Shown piece after piece: positions 1-8,935 of a DNA stretch of 64,000 bases. Made by a program: the position numbers and the translations under genes. Under the pieces are notes generated by a model, which made no database searches, had not been told where the DNA came from, and saw only the letters and a list, made by a program, of their open reading frames with translations. This stretch comes from Ruegeria sp. Ofav3-42 (GTDB lineage Bacteria > Pseudomonadota > Alphaproteobacteria > Rhodobacterales > Rhodobacteraceae). The first letter of the stretch is position 1. Every line of letters starts with the position of its first letter. The DNA is taken from contig NZ_JAKRGB010000004.1 in assembly GCF_022347725.1 (NCBI RefSeq), positions 1 to 64,000 on the forward strand. Direction: 5' to 3'.

Positions 1-1
1 G

Positions 2-67
2 GCGTTGGGCAACCTAACGCCAATGGAATTTGCAGAGAAAATGAACATGGACAAACTGGCCGCGTAA
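2..67 (+). mobile_element. 3' end of IS3-family transposase (OrfB, integrase core), partial
   Basis: Frame 2 reads 21 residues to a TAA stop. They contain LGNLTPMEFA, the usual C-terminal pattern of the IS3-family OrfB DDE integrase (compare the common form SLGxLTPxEFA). Only the tail is in the window, so it cannot be judged whether the transposase is intact. It ends 60 bases before a sequence that looks like the right terminal inverted repeat, as expected for this family. The family call rests on this short match. Confidence 0.75.
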
Positions 68-111
68 GGCCATCAAACCGAACCCAAGGACTCTCCGAAG
101 GTTGGAGGAAA

Positions 112-127
112 CTTGGGGCTCAGGTCA
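112..127 (+). repeat. Right terminal inverted repeat of the IS3-family element
   Basis: CTTGGGGCTCAGGTCA lies just after the transposase stop. Its complement begins TGACCTGAGCCCC, which has the TG...CA ends and a C-rich run typical of IS3-family termini. The outer boundary of the element is placed at 127. The left repeat and the target duplication are outside the window, so the exact end is inferred. Confidence 0.6.
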
Positions 128-310
128 GGTGGGATAGAAAAAGCGATGGCATACGTGCTGACAATGTAAACAGATGGACTATGCTGGAAACGGCAATAAT
201 TACAACGTCACCATCAGAACCGGCGAAATGACCCTTGTCCTCATTTGTATAATTTTAGACCTGATCAAAGCTTCATCCTCCAAGCATTTGAATGCATCTA
301 TTGCCGTGTG

Positions 311-1459
311 TCACAGATATTTCGGGATGTATGATGGAACCTCAAAGGTGCTAGACTGCAAGCGCTTTTTGATTGATCCACGCAACATCACTAAACCTTC
401 TGTTGACTGATCAAGAAAGCTTCTGGTGCTAAAGCGATTGTCGTATTTGTAGCCGAGCCAACTTATTGAAGATCCCGCAACCGCCCCTCCGACTCCACCG
501 ATAGCAGCACCCGCTATGCTTGCCAGCGCACTAATTCCATACTTTCGGTTTTGAGAAAAGCGATGTGAACCGAGCCGGTTCTTTGCCAAGTCCATTTCCT
601 CTTCAAAAACGGATTTGATACGTGAGGTGTTGTTAACGAAATCCCTTAGGCGGTCGAGATCGTCAAATTCATTGTTGACAGCGAAATCGCGGAGAAAGAC
701 ATTTAGATTTCTTCGAATGTCTGAGTAATCACTCCTTATCGCCATGAACTCCGACGCGGTTAGTTTCTCAATGTCATCGGGTACAATTAGATCAAAAATA
801 GTACCTAATAGGGCACTTCTAGTTTCCCTTTTTGCTAACTCTCCATCGAAAGCATGATTTGATATATCGCTATCAAGAAGTGAAAGAGTGGGAATTTTCT
901 TATGATCAGAAATTTCTCGTGCGAGGCGAGCAAGGACGAACTTTGCAACTGTCCCGTTGACCAGCAACGGCTGATAAGTTGCAATCTGGTTTGTGTCCGG
1001 GTAGGGCCAAGAGGCAATCGGTACTGCTAAACGGCGCTCGATTAGCAAAGACATCAGATCCGGGTGAATGCGTTGCTCTGCCACCAGCATCCAGCCTTTC
1101 CTAAAAAACCGATCTGCTTGCTCTTTTTCCAAGTTTGCACGTTGGTAATTGGCGATGTTCAAATTTGCGGATCGTAGGAAATCATCAACTTCCTGATCAA
1201 CAGCGTTATTTTCCAAAGCCATATTCCTCAAGATTTGCTCAATTCCAGCAGGCTCATACCAATTTAAGTGGGGTTCGGGGTCTTCAAACTTAATTGCATC
1301 GGCATCAATTTCTTTTATTTCATAGACCTGTGGTCTTTTTTCTACGCCACCTCTATCAATTTGCGGAACGATTGCTGAGATTTCATCGTAGAACAGGAGT
1401 AAACCTCTAAGCTCCAGTTTGGGGAGGGAATAGGTGGGATATGTAAGTACCCTGCTCAT
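311..1459 (-). CDS. Accessory protein of unknown function (DUF6236-like N-terminus)
   Basis: A 382-residue protein with a good start: GAGGAGG lies about seven bases before the ATG. The N-terminus, with a short YPTYSLPKLELRG stretch and LLFYDEISAIVP, resembles proteins I know as DUF6236, but this is from memory and unverified. Most of the protein is soluble and helical. Residues about 308-336 form a Gly/Ala-rich hydrophobic segment (AGAAIGGVGGAVAG) that could insert into a membrane, followed by a basic tail. Codon use is visibly AT-richer than the genes from 2028 onward, and an IS3 end lies less than 200 bases beyond its stop. Both suggest horizontally acquired DNA. No operon partner is visible. 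Function is unknown; a role in defence or conflict would be speculation. Confidence 0.6.
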   Translation of the reverse strand: MSRVLTYPTYSLPKLELRGLLLFYDEISAIVPQIDRGGVEKRPQVYEIKEIDADAIKFEDPEPHLNWYEPAGIEQILRNMALENNAVDQEVDDFLRSANLNIANYQRANLEKEQADRFFRKGWMLVAEQRIHPDLMSLLIERRLAVPIASWPYPDTNQIATYQPLLVNGTVAKFVLARLAREISDHKKIPTLSLLDSDISNHAFDGELAKRETRSALLGTIFDLIVPDDIEKLTASEFMAIRSDYSDIRRNLNVFLRDFAVNNEFDDLDRLRDFVNNTSRIKSVFEEEMDLAKNRLGSHRFSQNRKYGISALASIAGAAIGGVGGAVAGSSISWLGYKYDNRFSTRSFLDQSTEGLVMLRGSIKKRLQSSTFEVPSYIPKYL

Positions 1460-2027
1460 TTAGAGCCTCCTCGCATACCTAGTTAGTGATATTCTCTAAT
1501 AGCGGAACCTACTGTCAAGGTTATGTGTTCACACTTAATGTGGCAAAGGATCAGGCATTAGGTGCGATTGTGAAAGCTGCCCTGAACCTAATAAATCTGA
1601 GAGTTGCCAGTCTTTTTCCACCATTGATCTTTTCCGAGGTTGATAACTGGCGATGTGAGTTAACTCGTTTCCGGTAGAATCTACACACGGCGTTAAGGGA
1701 ATACTCTTCATCGACGCCTCATTCCCACCCGCTGTTAAACCAGCTGAGTTGGCGTAGTTGCCTATCCTTCATTGCGAGTTTCACTCTCGCGATCAAAAGA
1801 TCGATTTCAACAAAATGCACCATTTGCAGAATGTTGGCTTTAGCTGGTAGAGTTTTATATGAGCCGGAGTTTCGGCTAAAAATCAACGTTTTGTCCAAAA
1901 CGTGTCGACTTATGACCACAGGCCAACAAAGGTTCCCGTTGTATTCTATGGGCGACTCCGCAGTCACTCACACAGTTGTTGGGGAATTTTGTTACCTTAA
2001 CCGTTCAATAGCAAACGGAGACACAAC
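1460..2027. other. AT-rich intergenic region, no gene recognised
   Basis: About 570 bases between two divergent genes. Short open frames occur on both strands, but none has a convincing ribosome site or recognisable protein. The stretch should carry the promoters of the 382-aa gene (left) and the site-2 protease (right). No tRNA, terminator or clear repeat was seen. The base composition matches the accessory gene to its left more than the chromosome to its right, so the island border may lie near 2000. Confidence 0.5.
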
Positions 2028-3098
2028 ATGACATGGTCCTTCTCACTCGGCCGGCTTCTGGGGTCGGAACTGAGGGTCCATGTCACCTTTTTCCTGCTGC
2101 TGGCCTGGGTCGGGTTTGCCGCCTACTCAAATGGTGGATTATCGGCAGCTGTCGAAAACCTGATCTTCGTTCTGGCCCTATTTGCCTGTGTTGTCGCGCA
2201 TGAATTCGGCCACGCGCTGATGGCGCGGCGCTATGGAATCAAAACCCCGGACATCACATTACTACCCATCGGTGGGTTGGCTCGACTGGAGCGGATGCCA
2301 GAAAAGCCCATGCAAGAAGTTTGGGTGGCACTGGCCGGGCCTGCGGTGAACGTCGTAATCTGGATTGTACTGGTGGCTTTGGGTGCCGGAATGCCAATGG
2401 AGTCGTTGGCTCAGATCGACTCACCTAACGCGGGATTGCTGAACCGGCTGGCTTACGTGAACCTGCTGCTGGCCGCATTCAACATGATCCCGGCTTTCCC
2501 GATGGACGGCGGTCGCGTGTTTCGCGCGCTGCTGTGCCTGAAGATGGACCGCGTCAAAGCCACTCGGGTCGCGGCGCTGGCTGGGCAAGCTGTTGCCGTA
2601 GCGTTTGGATTTCTTGGGCTGAGCACGGGCAACCCGCTGCTGGTTCTTATTGCTGTCTTTGTCTTCGTCGCGGCCAATGCGGAAAGTCAGGATGTCGCCA
2701 TGCGCTCGGTCGCCCGGCGGGTGCTTGCGCGTGACGCTATGATCACCGAATTCCACGCGCTGTCCCCCGCTGACACCCTTGCAACAGCGTCGCAGGCCGT
2801 CATCCACACAACACAGCACGAGTTCCCTGTACTGGGGTCGGATGGAACCTTGCTGGGTTTTGTAGCGCGGGGCACGCTTTTCACCGCCCTGGCGCAAGAA
2901 GCCCCTCGGTCAGATCCGGCAACCTCGATTATGGAAACCGATATTCCACGTGTGGAACTGACCAGCGGTTTGGAAACCGTTCTGGAAAAGCTGCACAAAG
3001 GTGCCCCGGCCGTTGCTGTGTGCACGCAGGCTGGCCATATGGTCGGCTACATCACCCGCGAGAACATCGGTGAGTTGATGGTGATCCGCGGACGCTGA
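2028..3098 (+). CDS. Site-2 protease family (M50) metalloprotease with CBS pair
   Basis: A 356-aa polytopic membrane zinc protease of the M50/SpoIVFB type, which cuts substrates inside the membrane. The zinc motif HEFGH is at residues 58-62. The third ligand region NMIPAFPMDGG ends near residue 162, with D160 as the expected aspartate ligand. Hydrophobic segments fill residues about 15-215. The C-terminal 120 residues look like two CBS repeats, which usually bind adenine nucleotides and would gate the protease. GGAG precedes the ATG by about nine bases. The gene stands alone and abuts the convergent aroB stop with no spacer. The substrate is not evident; family members often cleave anti-sigma or sporulation-type membrane proteins. 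Confidence 0.9.
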   Translation: MTWSFSLGRLLGSELRVHVTFFLLLAWVGFAAYSNGGLSAAVENLIFVLALFACVVAHEFGHALMARRYGIKTPDITLLPIGGLARLERMPEKPMQEVWVALAGPAVNVVIWIVLVALGAGMPMESLAQIDSPNAGLLNRLAYVNLLLAAFNMIPAFPMDGGRVFRALLCLKMDRVKATRVAALAGQAVAVAFGFLGLSTGNPLLVLIAVFVFVAANAESQDVAMRSVARRVLARDAMITEFHALSPADTLATASQAVIHTTQHEFPVLGSDGTLLGFVARGTLFTALAQEAPRSDPATSIMETDIPRVELTSGLETVLEKLHKGAPAVAVCTQAGHMVGYITRENIGELMVIRGR

Positions 3099-4211
3099 TC
3101 AGGCCGTTGTCAGAGCATCCTCGAGCACCGACAACACCGCATCGCGCGGAACTTCAGAAGTGACGAATGCCTGCCCAATCCCACGCGCCAGGATAAAGCG
3201 CAGCTGACCGTCAATGACCTTTTTGTCCTGCGCCATCAAATCGACCAACGCCTCGGCACCGGGCAGGTCTCCGGGAATATCGGCCAGATCGGTTTTCATC
3301 CCCATCGCGCGCAAATGCGCCCTCACCCGGCTTGGGTCTTCCTGCGAACACAGTCCCAGACGTGAGGACAGTTCGAACGCCAGAGCACAACCAATGGCAA
3401 CGCCTTCGCCATGGAGCAGGCGGTCAGAGTAGCCGGTAGCAGCCTCGAGCGCGTGACAGAAGGTATGGCCAAGGTTCAACAGCGCGCGGTCGCCCTGCTC
3501 GGTCTCGTCCCTCGCCACGATATCAGCCTTCATCTGCACCGACCGAGTGACAGCCCGCACCCGCGCAGCCATGTCGCCGGCGGAAACGTCGGGGCCGTTG
3601 ACCTCCAGCCATTCAAAGAACTCGGCATCGCCCAGCAGGCCGTATTTCACCACCTCGCCATAACCCGACAGGAAATCCCGCTGGGTCATCGTGCCCAGCA
3701 CCGAGGTGTCAGCAAGAACCAGCGAGGGTTGATGAAACGCGCCGATCAAGTTCTTGCCTTGCGGCGCATTGATACCGGTCTTGCCTCCGACGGAGCTATC
3801 CACCTGTGCCAGCAATGATGTCGGGATTTGAACAAACCGCACACCACGCCTTAGAACGGCAGCGGCAAAACCAGCCAGATCGCCAATGACGCCGCCGCCG
3901 AGGGCGACAACCACATCGCGACGCTCGATCTTTTCCGCCAACAGCCACTCGACCGCGCGTTCGAAATGCGGCCAGCTTTTGGTGGATTCGCCTGCGGGCA
4001 AAGCGAGAGACGTCATCTCGATCCCTGCCGCAGCCAAACCATCCCTCAATGTTTCGAGGTGCAACTTGGCCACGTTCTCGTCCGTCAGAACAGCCACCTT
4101 GGGCCGATGCAGCAAGGGCGCGATCAGCGAACCCGATTGCGCCAGCAGGTCGGGGCCGATTTCTACGTCATAGGACCGTTCGCCCAACTCAACATGTACG
4201 GTTTGGTGCAT
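3099..4211 (-). CDS. aroB: 3-dehydroquinate synthase
   Basis: 370 residues, the normal family length. The enzyme converts DAHP to 3-dehydroquinate, the second step of the shikimate pathway, using NAD and a divalent metal in the cytoplasm. Visible signatures are GGGVIGDLAGF (105-115, NAD binding), PTSLLAQVDSSVGGKTGIN (130-148), GEVVKYG (metal-ligand Glu near 186), NLGHTFCHALE and LLHGEGVAIG (metal-ligand histidines). The ATG follows the aroK stop directly (TAAATG), so the two are translated from one message. aroK-aroB is a common proteobacterial pair. Product certainty is high. Confidence 0.97.
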   Translation of the reverse strand: MHQTVHVELGERSYDVEIGPDLLAQSGSLIAPLLHRPKVAVLTDENVAKLHLETLRDGLAAAGIEMTSLALPAGESTKSWPHFERAVEWLLAEKIERRDVVVALGGGVIGDLAGFAAAVLRRGVRFVQIPTSLLAQVDSSVGGKTGINAPQGKNLIGAFHQPSLVLADTSVLGTMTQRDFLSGYGEVVKYGLLGDAEFFEWLEVNGPDVSAGDMAARVRAVTRSVQMKADIVARDETEQGDRALLNLGHTFCHALEAATGYSDRLLHGEGVAIGCALAFELSSRLGLCSQEDPSRVRAHLRAMGMKTDLADIPGDLPGAEALVDLMAQDKKVIDGQLRFILARGIGQAFVTSEVPRDAVLSVLEDALTTA

Positions 4212-4799
4212 TTACTTTCGTTCCAATACGTCGGGTCGTGTCAGCAAGGCATTCACCACCCGCTCCACCATATTCTCAATCGAGGTTTCGCCATCGGATT
4301 CAGCCGTCAGGTCTGCCTGCGCATAAACCGGCACGCGGGATTCGTACAAGGTGCGCAAGGTCGCATAGGGATCCGCCGTGCGCAGCAGAGGTCGCGTGTC
4401 CTTGTGTTTGACCCTGTTCCAAAGAACGTTCAGGTCCGCCCGCAACCAGACCGACACGCCGCGCTCGGTAATCATCTGGCGGTTCTGCTCGGCCAGAAAG
4501 GCACCTCCACCGGTGGATAGGATGCCTTTTTCCTCATCCAGCAAGCGCCCGATGACCTGACTTTCCTTGGTGCGAAAGAATGGTTCTCCGTCGCGCTCGA
4601 AGATCTCGGGGATGGTCATATTGGCAGCCGATTCGATCTCGGCATCGCTGTCGAGGAAGGGAACCCCAAGCCTCGCGGCCAATGCACGGCCCACAGCTGT
4701 CTTTCCGGCCCCCATCATACCCACAAGAACAACCGTTTTGTGCAGTGCAAAGACCGCTTCGGTGTCCTCGGTGTGGGTGTTATGCTTAATTTCGCTCAT
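4212..4799 (-). CDS. aroK: Shikimate kinase
   Basis: 195 residues. It phosphorylates shikimate at the 3-OH with ATP, the fifth step of the pathway. The P-loop GMMGAGKT is at 27-34, the shikimate-binding DSD at 50-52, the GGGA loop at 97-100 and the RPLLR lid near 136-140. The N-terminal 20 residues (MSEIKHNTHTEDTEAVFALH) are an extension ahead of the usual family start. No better internal start is visible, so the long form is kept. First gene of the aroK-aroB operon, divergent from the small membrane protein gene at 4879. Confidence 0.96.
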   Translation of the reverse strand: MSEIKHNTHTEDTEAVFALHKTVVLVGMMGAGKTAVGRALAARLGVPFLDSDAEIESAANMTIPEIFERDGEPFFRTKESQVIGRLLDEEKGILSTGGGAFLAEQNRQMITERGVSVWLRADLNVLWNRVKHKDTRPLLRTADPYATLRTLYESRVPVYAQADLTAESDGETSIENMVERVVNALLTRPDVLERK

Positions 4800-4878
4800 T
4801 TCACTGTGAATGACGTGATCTTAAGAAAAATGCCAGCTATAACTATGGCAAAAGACAAAATTGGGGCAGCGTTGAGCA

Positions 4879-5028
4879 ATGGGCCGTCTGATCAAGTTCC
4901 TGTTATATCTTGTGTGCCTGTGTTTTATCGGGTTGGTGGGGTACGCCTATATAGGCCCCATTTTTGGCGTGGACTTCTCGGCGCCGCAAAGCGAAATCCG
5001 AGAGCCGGTAATCCTGAATGTTGAATAG
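4879..5028 (+). CDS. Small single-span membrane protein (49 aa)
   Basis: Reads MGRLIKFLLYLVCLCFIGLV and continues to a 49-residue product. There is one hydrophobic helix (about residues 5-27) behind a positively charged N-terminus, then an acidic tail (IREPVILNVE), so the tail is probably periplasmic. Its last 11 bases overlap the start of the next gene in another frame, which favours translational coupling and argues that the frame is real. The ribosome site is weak. I recognise no family. The position, sharing a promoter region with aroK and preceding an exported protein and xerD, suggests a conserved operon. A role in assembly or membrane tethering of the exported neighbour is only a guess. 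Confidence 0.6.
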   Translation: MGRLIKFLLYLVCLCFIGLVGYAYIGPIFGVDFSAPQSEIREPVILNVE

Positions 5029-6541
5029 AGCCGCAGTGGTTGCACTGTTGCTGGCTGGATCGGCGCAGGCGCAGCAGGCACCTCTCTCTGTCATTGAGTG
5101 GTTGAGTGACCCGCCCGAGAATTTGCCGGGCACGGTCCTTCTGGAGCCGCCGGTGACGCAGACAGGCGTCCAGCCGGATATCGAAGTCACGCCGCTTGAG
5201 GCATTGTCCCAACCGCTGGGCCTAGTGTCCGCATCCGTGACCGGTCTGCCGGTCAACCTCTGGCAAAACAGCGATGCCGATCGACTGGCCCAACTGATCG
5301 CCCATGTGCCGGTAAAGTATAACCCTGCAATGCAGCGTCTGCTGTTCACCCTTATCCTGACCGAAGCGCGCGCGCCTGCAGGCTCGGATGCCGAGGAAAC
5401 TCTGCTGCTGGCACGTATCGACCGTCTGATGCAACTCGGGGCGGCCGACCCGGCGCAATCACTGGTTCAGTTGGCCGGGCCGACAAACACCCGCGCGCGG
5501 TTTCAGCGCTGGTTTGACGCTACCTTGCTGACCGGGGACGAGGATCGCAGTTGCACGGCGCTGATCGCCGCCCCGCATCTGTCACAGGATTACGCCGCCC
5601 AGATATTCTGCAAAGCCCGTCGCGGAGATTGGCCCTCGGCCGCCCTGACATTGGAAGCGGCGCACGCGCTGCAAATTCTGCCGCCCGAAGAACTGGACGT
5701 TCTGGATCGCTTTCTCAGCCCCGAGCTTTTCGAGGGTGCCGCGTATCTGCCGCAGCCCGACGACCCGAACCCGCTGAGTTTTCGCTTGTTCGAAGCAATA
5801 GGCGAACGTCTGCCTTCCACGCCCCTGCCCCGCGCTTTTGCAAATGCGGATCTACGCGATGTGGCCGGATGGAAAGCGCAGATCGAAGCAGCAGAGCGTC
5901 TGACCCGGATCGGCGCGCTGACCCCTAATCAGTTGCTTGGACTTTACACCGAACGATCGCCGGCGGCGTCCGGTGCGGTTTGGGACAGGGTCTCGGCTGT
6001 TCAACGGTTCGAGGCTGCACTGAATTCAGGAAATGCAGAGAAGATCGCCGCGACCTTGCCTTCGGTCTGGACGCAAATGCGATCGGTCGGCTTGGAAGTA
6101 CCCTTCGCCGAACTCTTTGCGGGTCGCTTGTCGCAGTTAACGCTGAAAGACCCTGCGGTCGAACAATTGCGCTGGCGTATCCTGCTGTTGTCGGAACTAT
6201 ACGAAACCGCAGCCCTGTCCGTTCCGGACGATTCCGAAGAAAATCAGTTCCTGGCAGCGCTGGCACAGGGTGACCCGGGTCGCGCCAAGTCACCTTCACC
6301 TTTGGCAGACGCCGTGGCGCAGGGATTTGCTTGGGCTGCTCCGGTTCCATCGAATATCGAGGCGATGCTGGACAACGATCAACTGGGCGAGGCGATTTTG
6401 GAAACCATGGAGAAGTTTGCACACGGATCGCGTGGCAACCTTGTCGATCTGACAGCGGCCATCGCAACGCTGCGGCGCGTGGGGCTTGAAGATACCGCCC
6501 GCCGCGCGGCGCTGAGCCTGCTGATATTGCAGGACAGCTGA
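5018..6541 (+). CDS. Exported protein of unknown function (507 aa)
   Basis: Starts with a clear Sec signal peptide (AAVVALLLAGSAQA then QQAPLSV, cleavage near residue 19). The rest is soluble, Leu/Ala-rich and predicted helical, resembling an all-alpha superhelical repeat protein, but no named domain was recognised. It overlaps the preceding 49-aa gene by 11 bases and ends two bases before xerD. That makes a three-gene transcription unit of membrane peptide, periplasmic protein and recombinase. No catalytic motif is obvious. Codon use is like the chromosome, so it appears native. Confidence 0.75.
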   Translation: MLNRAAVVALLLAGSAQAQQAPLSVIEWLSDPPENLPGTVLLEPPVTQTGVQPDIEVTPLEALSQPLGLVSASVTGLPVNLWQNSDADRLAQLIAHVPVKYNPAMQRLLFTLILTEARAPAGSDAEETLLLARIDRLMQLGAADPAQSLVQLAGPTNTRARFQRWFDATLLTGDEDRSCTALIAAPHLSQDYAAQIFCKARRGDWPSAALTLEAAHALQILPPEELDVLDRFLSPELFEGAAYLPQPDDPNPLSFRLFEAIGERLPSTPLPRAFANADLRDVAGWKAQIEAAERLTRIGALTPNQLLGLYTERSPAASGAVWDRVSAVQRFEAALNSGNAEKIAATLPSVWTQMRSVGLEVPFAELFAGRLSQLTLKDPAVEQLRWRILLLSELYETAALSVPDDSEENQFLAALAQGDPGRAKSPSPLADAVAQGFAWAAPVPSNIEAMLDNDQLGEAILETMEKFAHGSRGNLVDLTAAIATLRRVGLEDTARRAALSLLILQDS

Positions 6542-6543
6542 CC

Positions 6544-7500
6544 ATGGCATCCCCGGCAACACAGGAATTGTGGATTTCCACGTTTTTGCAGGCTCAGGCC
6601 GCCGAGTTGGGGGCTGCGACGAACACTCTGCTGGCTTATGGCCGTGATCTTAAGGAATTTTCTGGCTGGCTTGATCGCCGCAAGTCGAACTTTCCTGACG
6701 CCGAGAGGGAGCAGATCGAGCAATACCTTATCGATTGCGACGCACAGGGCCTGTCCCGCTCGACCCGTGCCCGGCGCTTGTCTGCGATCAAACAGCTTTA
6801 CCGCTTTGCGTTCGAGGAAGGCTGGCGCGAGACCAACCCGGCCATTCAGATCAAGGGCCCCGGACGGCAAAAGCGACTGCCCAAGACACTGGACGTTCTC
6901 GAAGTCGACCGGTTGCTGGATGCCGCCCGACGAACTGGCCGTGCCGTAGGTGACCGGGTGCGCAACACCTGCCTGATGGAAGTTCTCTATGCCACCGGCA
7001 TGCGCGTGACCGAGCTGGTTTCGTTGCCCGTGTCCTCGGCCCGGGGCGATCCGCGCATGCTGCTTGTGCTGGGCAAAGGCGGCAAGGAACGGATGGTTCC
7101 CCTGTCTCCTCCGGCGCGCGACGCCTTGGCAGCGTGGCTGGTGATCCGAGATGAAACCGAGGATCAAAGCGTTGCAAACGGTGGCCAGCGCTCAAAGTTC
7201 CTGTTTCCGTCCCGCGGAAAATCCGGGCATCTGACGCGGCACAGGTTTTTCCTTCTGGTCAAGGAACTGGCCCTAGAGGGCGGAGTTTCGCCCGAAAAGG
7301 TCACTCCGCACACATTGCGCCACGCCTTTGCGACGCATCTGCTGGCGAATGGCGCTGATCTGAGGTCGATCCAGACCCTTCTGGGCCATGCGGATGTCGC
7401 GACCACGGAAATTTATACCCATGTTCTGGACGAACGCCTGTCCGAGCTGGTGTTGCAACATCACCCGTTGGCCAAAGACAGCACCGAGGACAAAGGCTAA
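6544..7500 (+). CDS. xerD: Site-specific tyrosine recombinase XerD
   Basis: 318 residues with an N-terminal SAM-like DNA-binding domain (5-95) and a C-terminal catalytic domain. The complete catalytic set is present: R154 (in GMRVTEL), K178 (LGKGGKER), H256 and R259 (HTLRHAFATH), H282 (LLGHADV) and nucleophile Y291 (EIYTHV). Xer recombinases resolve chromosome dimers at dif with XerC and FtsK. Length and spacing fit XerD better than phage integrases, and no phage genes are nearby. It starts two bases after the preceding stop, so it probably shares that promoter. Confidence 0.93.
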   Translation: MASPATQELWISTFLQAQAAELGAATNTLLAYGRDLKEFSGWLDRRKSNFPDAEREQIEQYLIDCDAQGLSRSTRARRLSAIKQLYRFAFEEGWRETNPAIQIKGPGRQKRLPKTLDVLEVDRLLDAARRTGRAVGDRVRNTCLMEVLYATGMRVTELVSLPVSSARGDPRMLLVLGKGGKERMVPLSPPARDALAAWLVIRDETEDQSVANGGQRSKFLFPSRGKSGHLTRHRFFLLVKELALEGGVSPEKVTPHTLRHAFATHLLANGADLRSIQTLLGHADVATTEIYTHVLDERLSELVLQHHPLAKDSTEDKG

Positions 7501-7563
7501 CCCCTTGAACCGATGCGCCTGCACCCCCATAACGGTTGCAGTTACACGAATAACCAAGGACCG

Positions 7564-8871
7564 ATGGAACCCACTTCTTCTCTGATCGACGGCGCATTCT
7601 GGTTTACCACAGGCGCCATTTTACTTTTGCTTGTCCTGTCGGGCTTCTTCTCGGGTTCTGAAACAGCATTGACCGCCTCATCGCGCGGTAAACTGCGTGC
7701 GCAGGCTGACAAAGGGTCGCGCGGGGCGCAAAAAGCGCTGGACATCACCGATGACAACGAACGGCTGATAGGCTCGGTCCTGCTGGGCAACAACCTAGTC
7801 AACATTCTAGCGGCGTCGCTTGCAACGGCGCTATTTACGCGCCTGTTCGGTGAAAGCGGCGTGGCGCTGGCAACGCTGGTGATGACGCTGCTGGTTCTGG
7901 TCTTTGCCGAGGTTTTGCCCAAGACCTATGCCATTACCAACGCTGAAAAGGCCGCTGCTGCCGTGGCACCGATTATCAGCGTTGTGGTGACCGTCTTCTC
8001 TCCTATGGTTGCGGCAGTGCGCCTGCTGGTGCGCGGTGTCCTAAGGGTGTTCGGCGTTCAGATTGACCCGGACAGCAACATTCTGGCAGTTCGTGAAGAA
8101 ATCGCCGGTGCGTTGCAGCTTGGCCATTCCGAAGGCGTAGTCGAAAAAGAAGACCGTGACCGGATTCTCGGCGCTTTGGACCTTGGCGACCGGGCGGTCG
8201 AAGAAATCATGCTGCACCGCTCAGATATCGAGATGATCGATGCGGACGCACCGCCCGAGTCGATCCTTCAGCAGTGTTTGAAAAGCCGCCACACCCGCCT
8301 GCCGGTGTTCCGGAACGAGCAGGAAAACATTGTCGGTGTTGTCCACGCCAAAGACTTGTTCAGGGCGATGTATGCGCACGCCGGAAGCAGTGAAAGCGAT
8401 GCAAATCGTCTGCAGGAATTCGACATCCTCAAGGTTGCCAACGATCCTTATTTCGTACCCGAAACTACTACGCTGGACGACCAGATGCGGGAGTTCCTGC
8501 GGATGCACAGCCACTTTGCGCTGGTCGTCGATGAGTATGGGTCGCTGCGCGGATTGATCACGCTTGAGGATATTCTCGAGGAAATCGTGGGCGAAATTGC
8601 CGATGAATTCGACATTGAAGAAGACGTGCCCGTAACGCGGACTGACGACGGGCAGTTCCTTGTCGAAGGCTCAATGACAATCCGCGACGCAAACCGCGCG
8701 ATGGATTGGTCCCTGCCCGACGAAGAGGCCAACACTGTTGCCGGATTGGTCATCCACGAGGCGCAGATGATCCCTATCGTGGGTCAGGTCTTTTCTTTCC
8801 ACGGCTTCCGCTTTGAGGTCACCGAACGTCAGGGCAACCGGATCACCGAGCTGAAAATCCGCCCTCTCTGA
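7564..8871 (+). CDS. CorC/CNNM-type hemolysin-family transporter protein (DUF21-CBS-CorC)
   Basis: Chosen start gives 435 residues (MEPTSSLIDGAFWF), with AAGGA about six bases upstream. An in-frame ATG at 7513 would add 17 polar residues ahead of the first membrane helix and is less likely. The layout is DUF21 membrane domain (about 10-180, including SGFFSGSETALTA), a CBS pair (about 205-335), then a C-terminal CorC_HlyC domain. The acidic run IEEDVPV lies between CBS and CorC. Family members are linked to Mg2+/Co2+ export or to control of divalent cation levels. The older name hemolysin is not supported functionally. Followed by a strong bidirectional terminator. Confidence 0.9.
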   Translation: MEPTSSLIDGAFWFTTGAILLLLVLSGFFSGSETALTASSRGKLRAQADKGSRGAQKALDITDDNERLIGSVLLGNNLVNILAASLATALFTRLFGESGVALATLVMTLLVLVFAEVLPKTYAITNAEKAAAAVAPIISVVVTVFSPMVAAVRLLVRGVLRVFGVQIDPDSNILAVREEIAGALQLGHSEGVVEKEDRDRILGALDLGDRAVEEIMLHRSDIEMIDADAPPESILQQCLKSRHTRLPVFRNEQENIVGVVHAKDLFRAMYAHAGSSESDANRLQEFDILKVANDPYFVPETTTLDDQMREFLRMHSHFALVVDEYGSLRGLITLEDILEEIVGEIADEFDIEEDVPVTRTDDGQFLVEGSMTIRDANRAMDWSLPDEEANTVAGLVIHEAQMIPIVGQVFSFHGFRFEVTERQGNRITELKIRPL

Positions 8872-8894
8872 CGACTTCCAACGCGTCCAAAGAA

Positions 8895-8931
8895 AAACCG
8901 GCGCTCAATTCTGAGCGCCGGTTTCTTTTTT
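8895..8931. terminator. Bidirectional rho-independent terminator
   Basis: Stem AAACCGGCGCTCA (8895-8907) pairs with TGAGCGCCGGTTT (8912-8924) around loop ATTC. A T-rich run follows on the plus strand, and A residues (AGAAAAA) precede it, giving a T tract on the minus strand. It lies between the convergent corC-type gene and the ABC binding protein and can serve both. Confidence 0.9.
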
Positions 8932-8935
8932 CCGA

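Noticed and set aside
174..410. 78-aa open frame on the plus strand
   Set aside because: Overlaps the end of the well-supported minus-strand gene and lacks a ribosome site.
6544..7500. Phage or island integrase
   Set aside because: Length, motif spacing and operon context fit XerD; no phage genes, att-like repeats or tRNA nearby.
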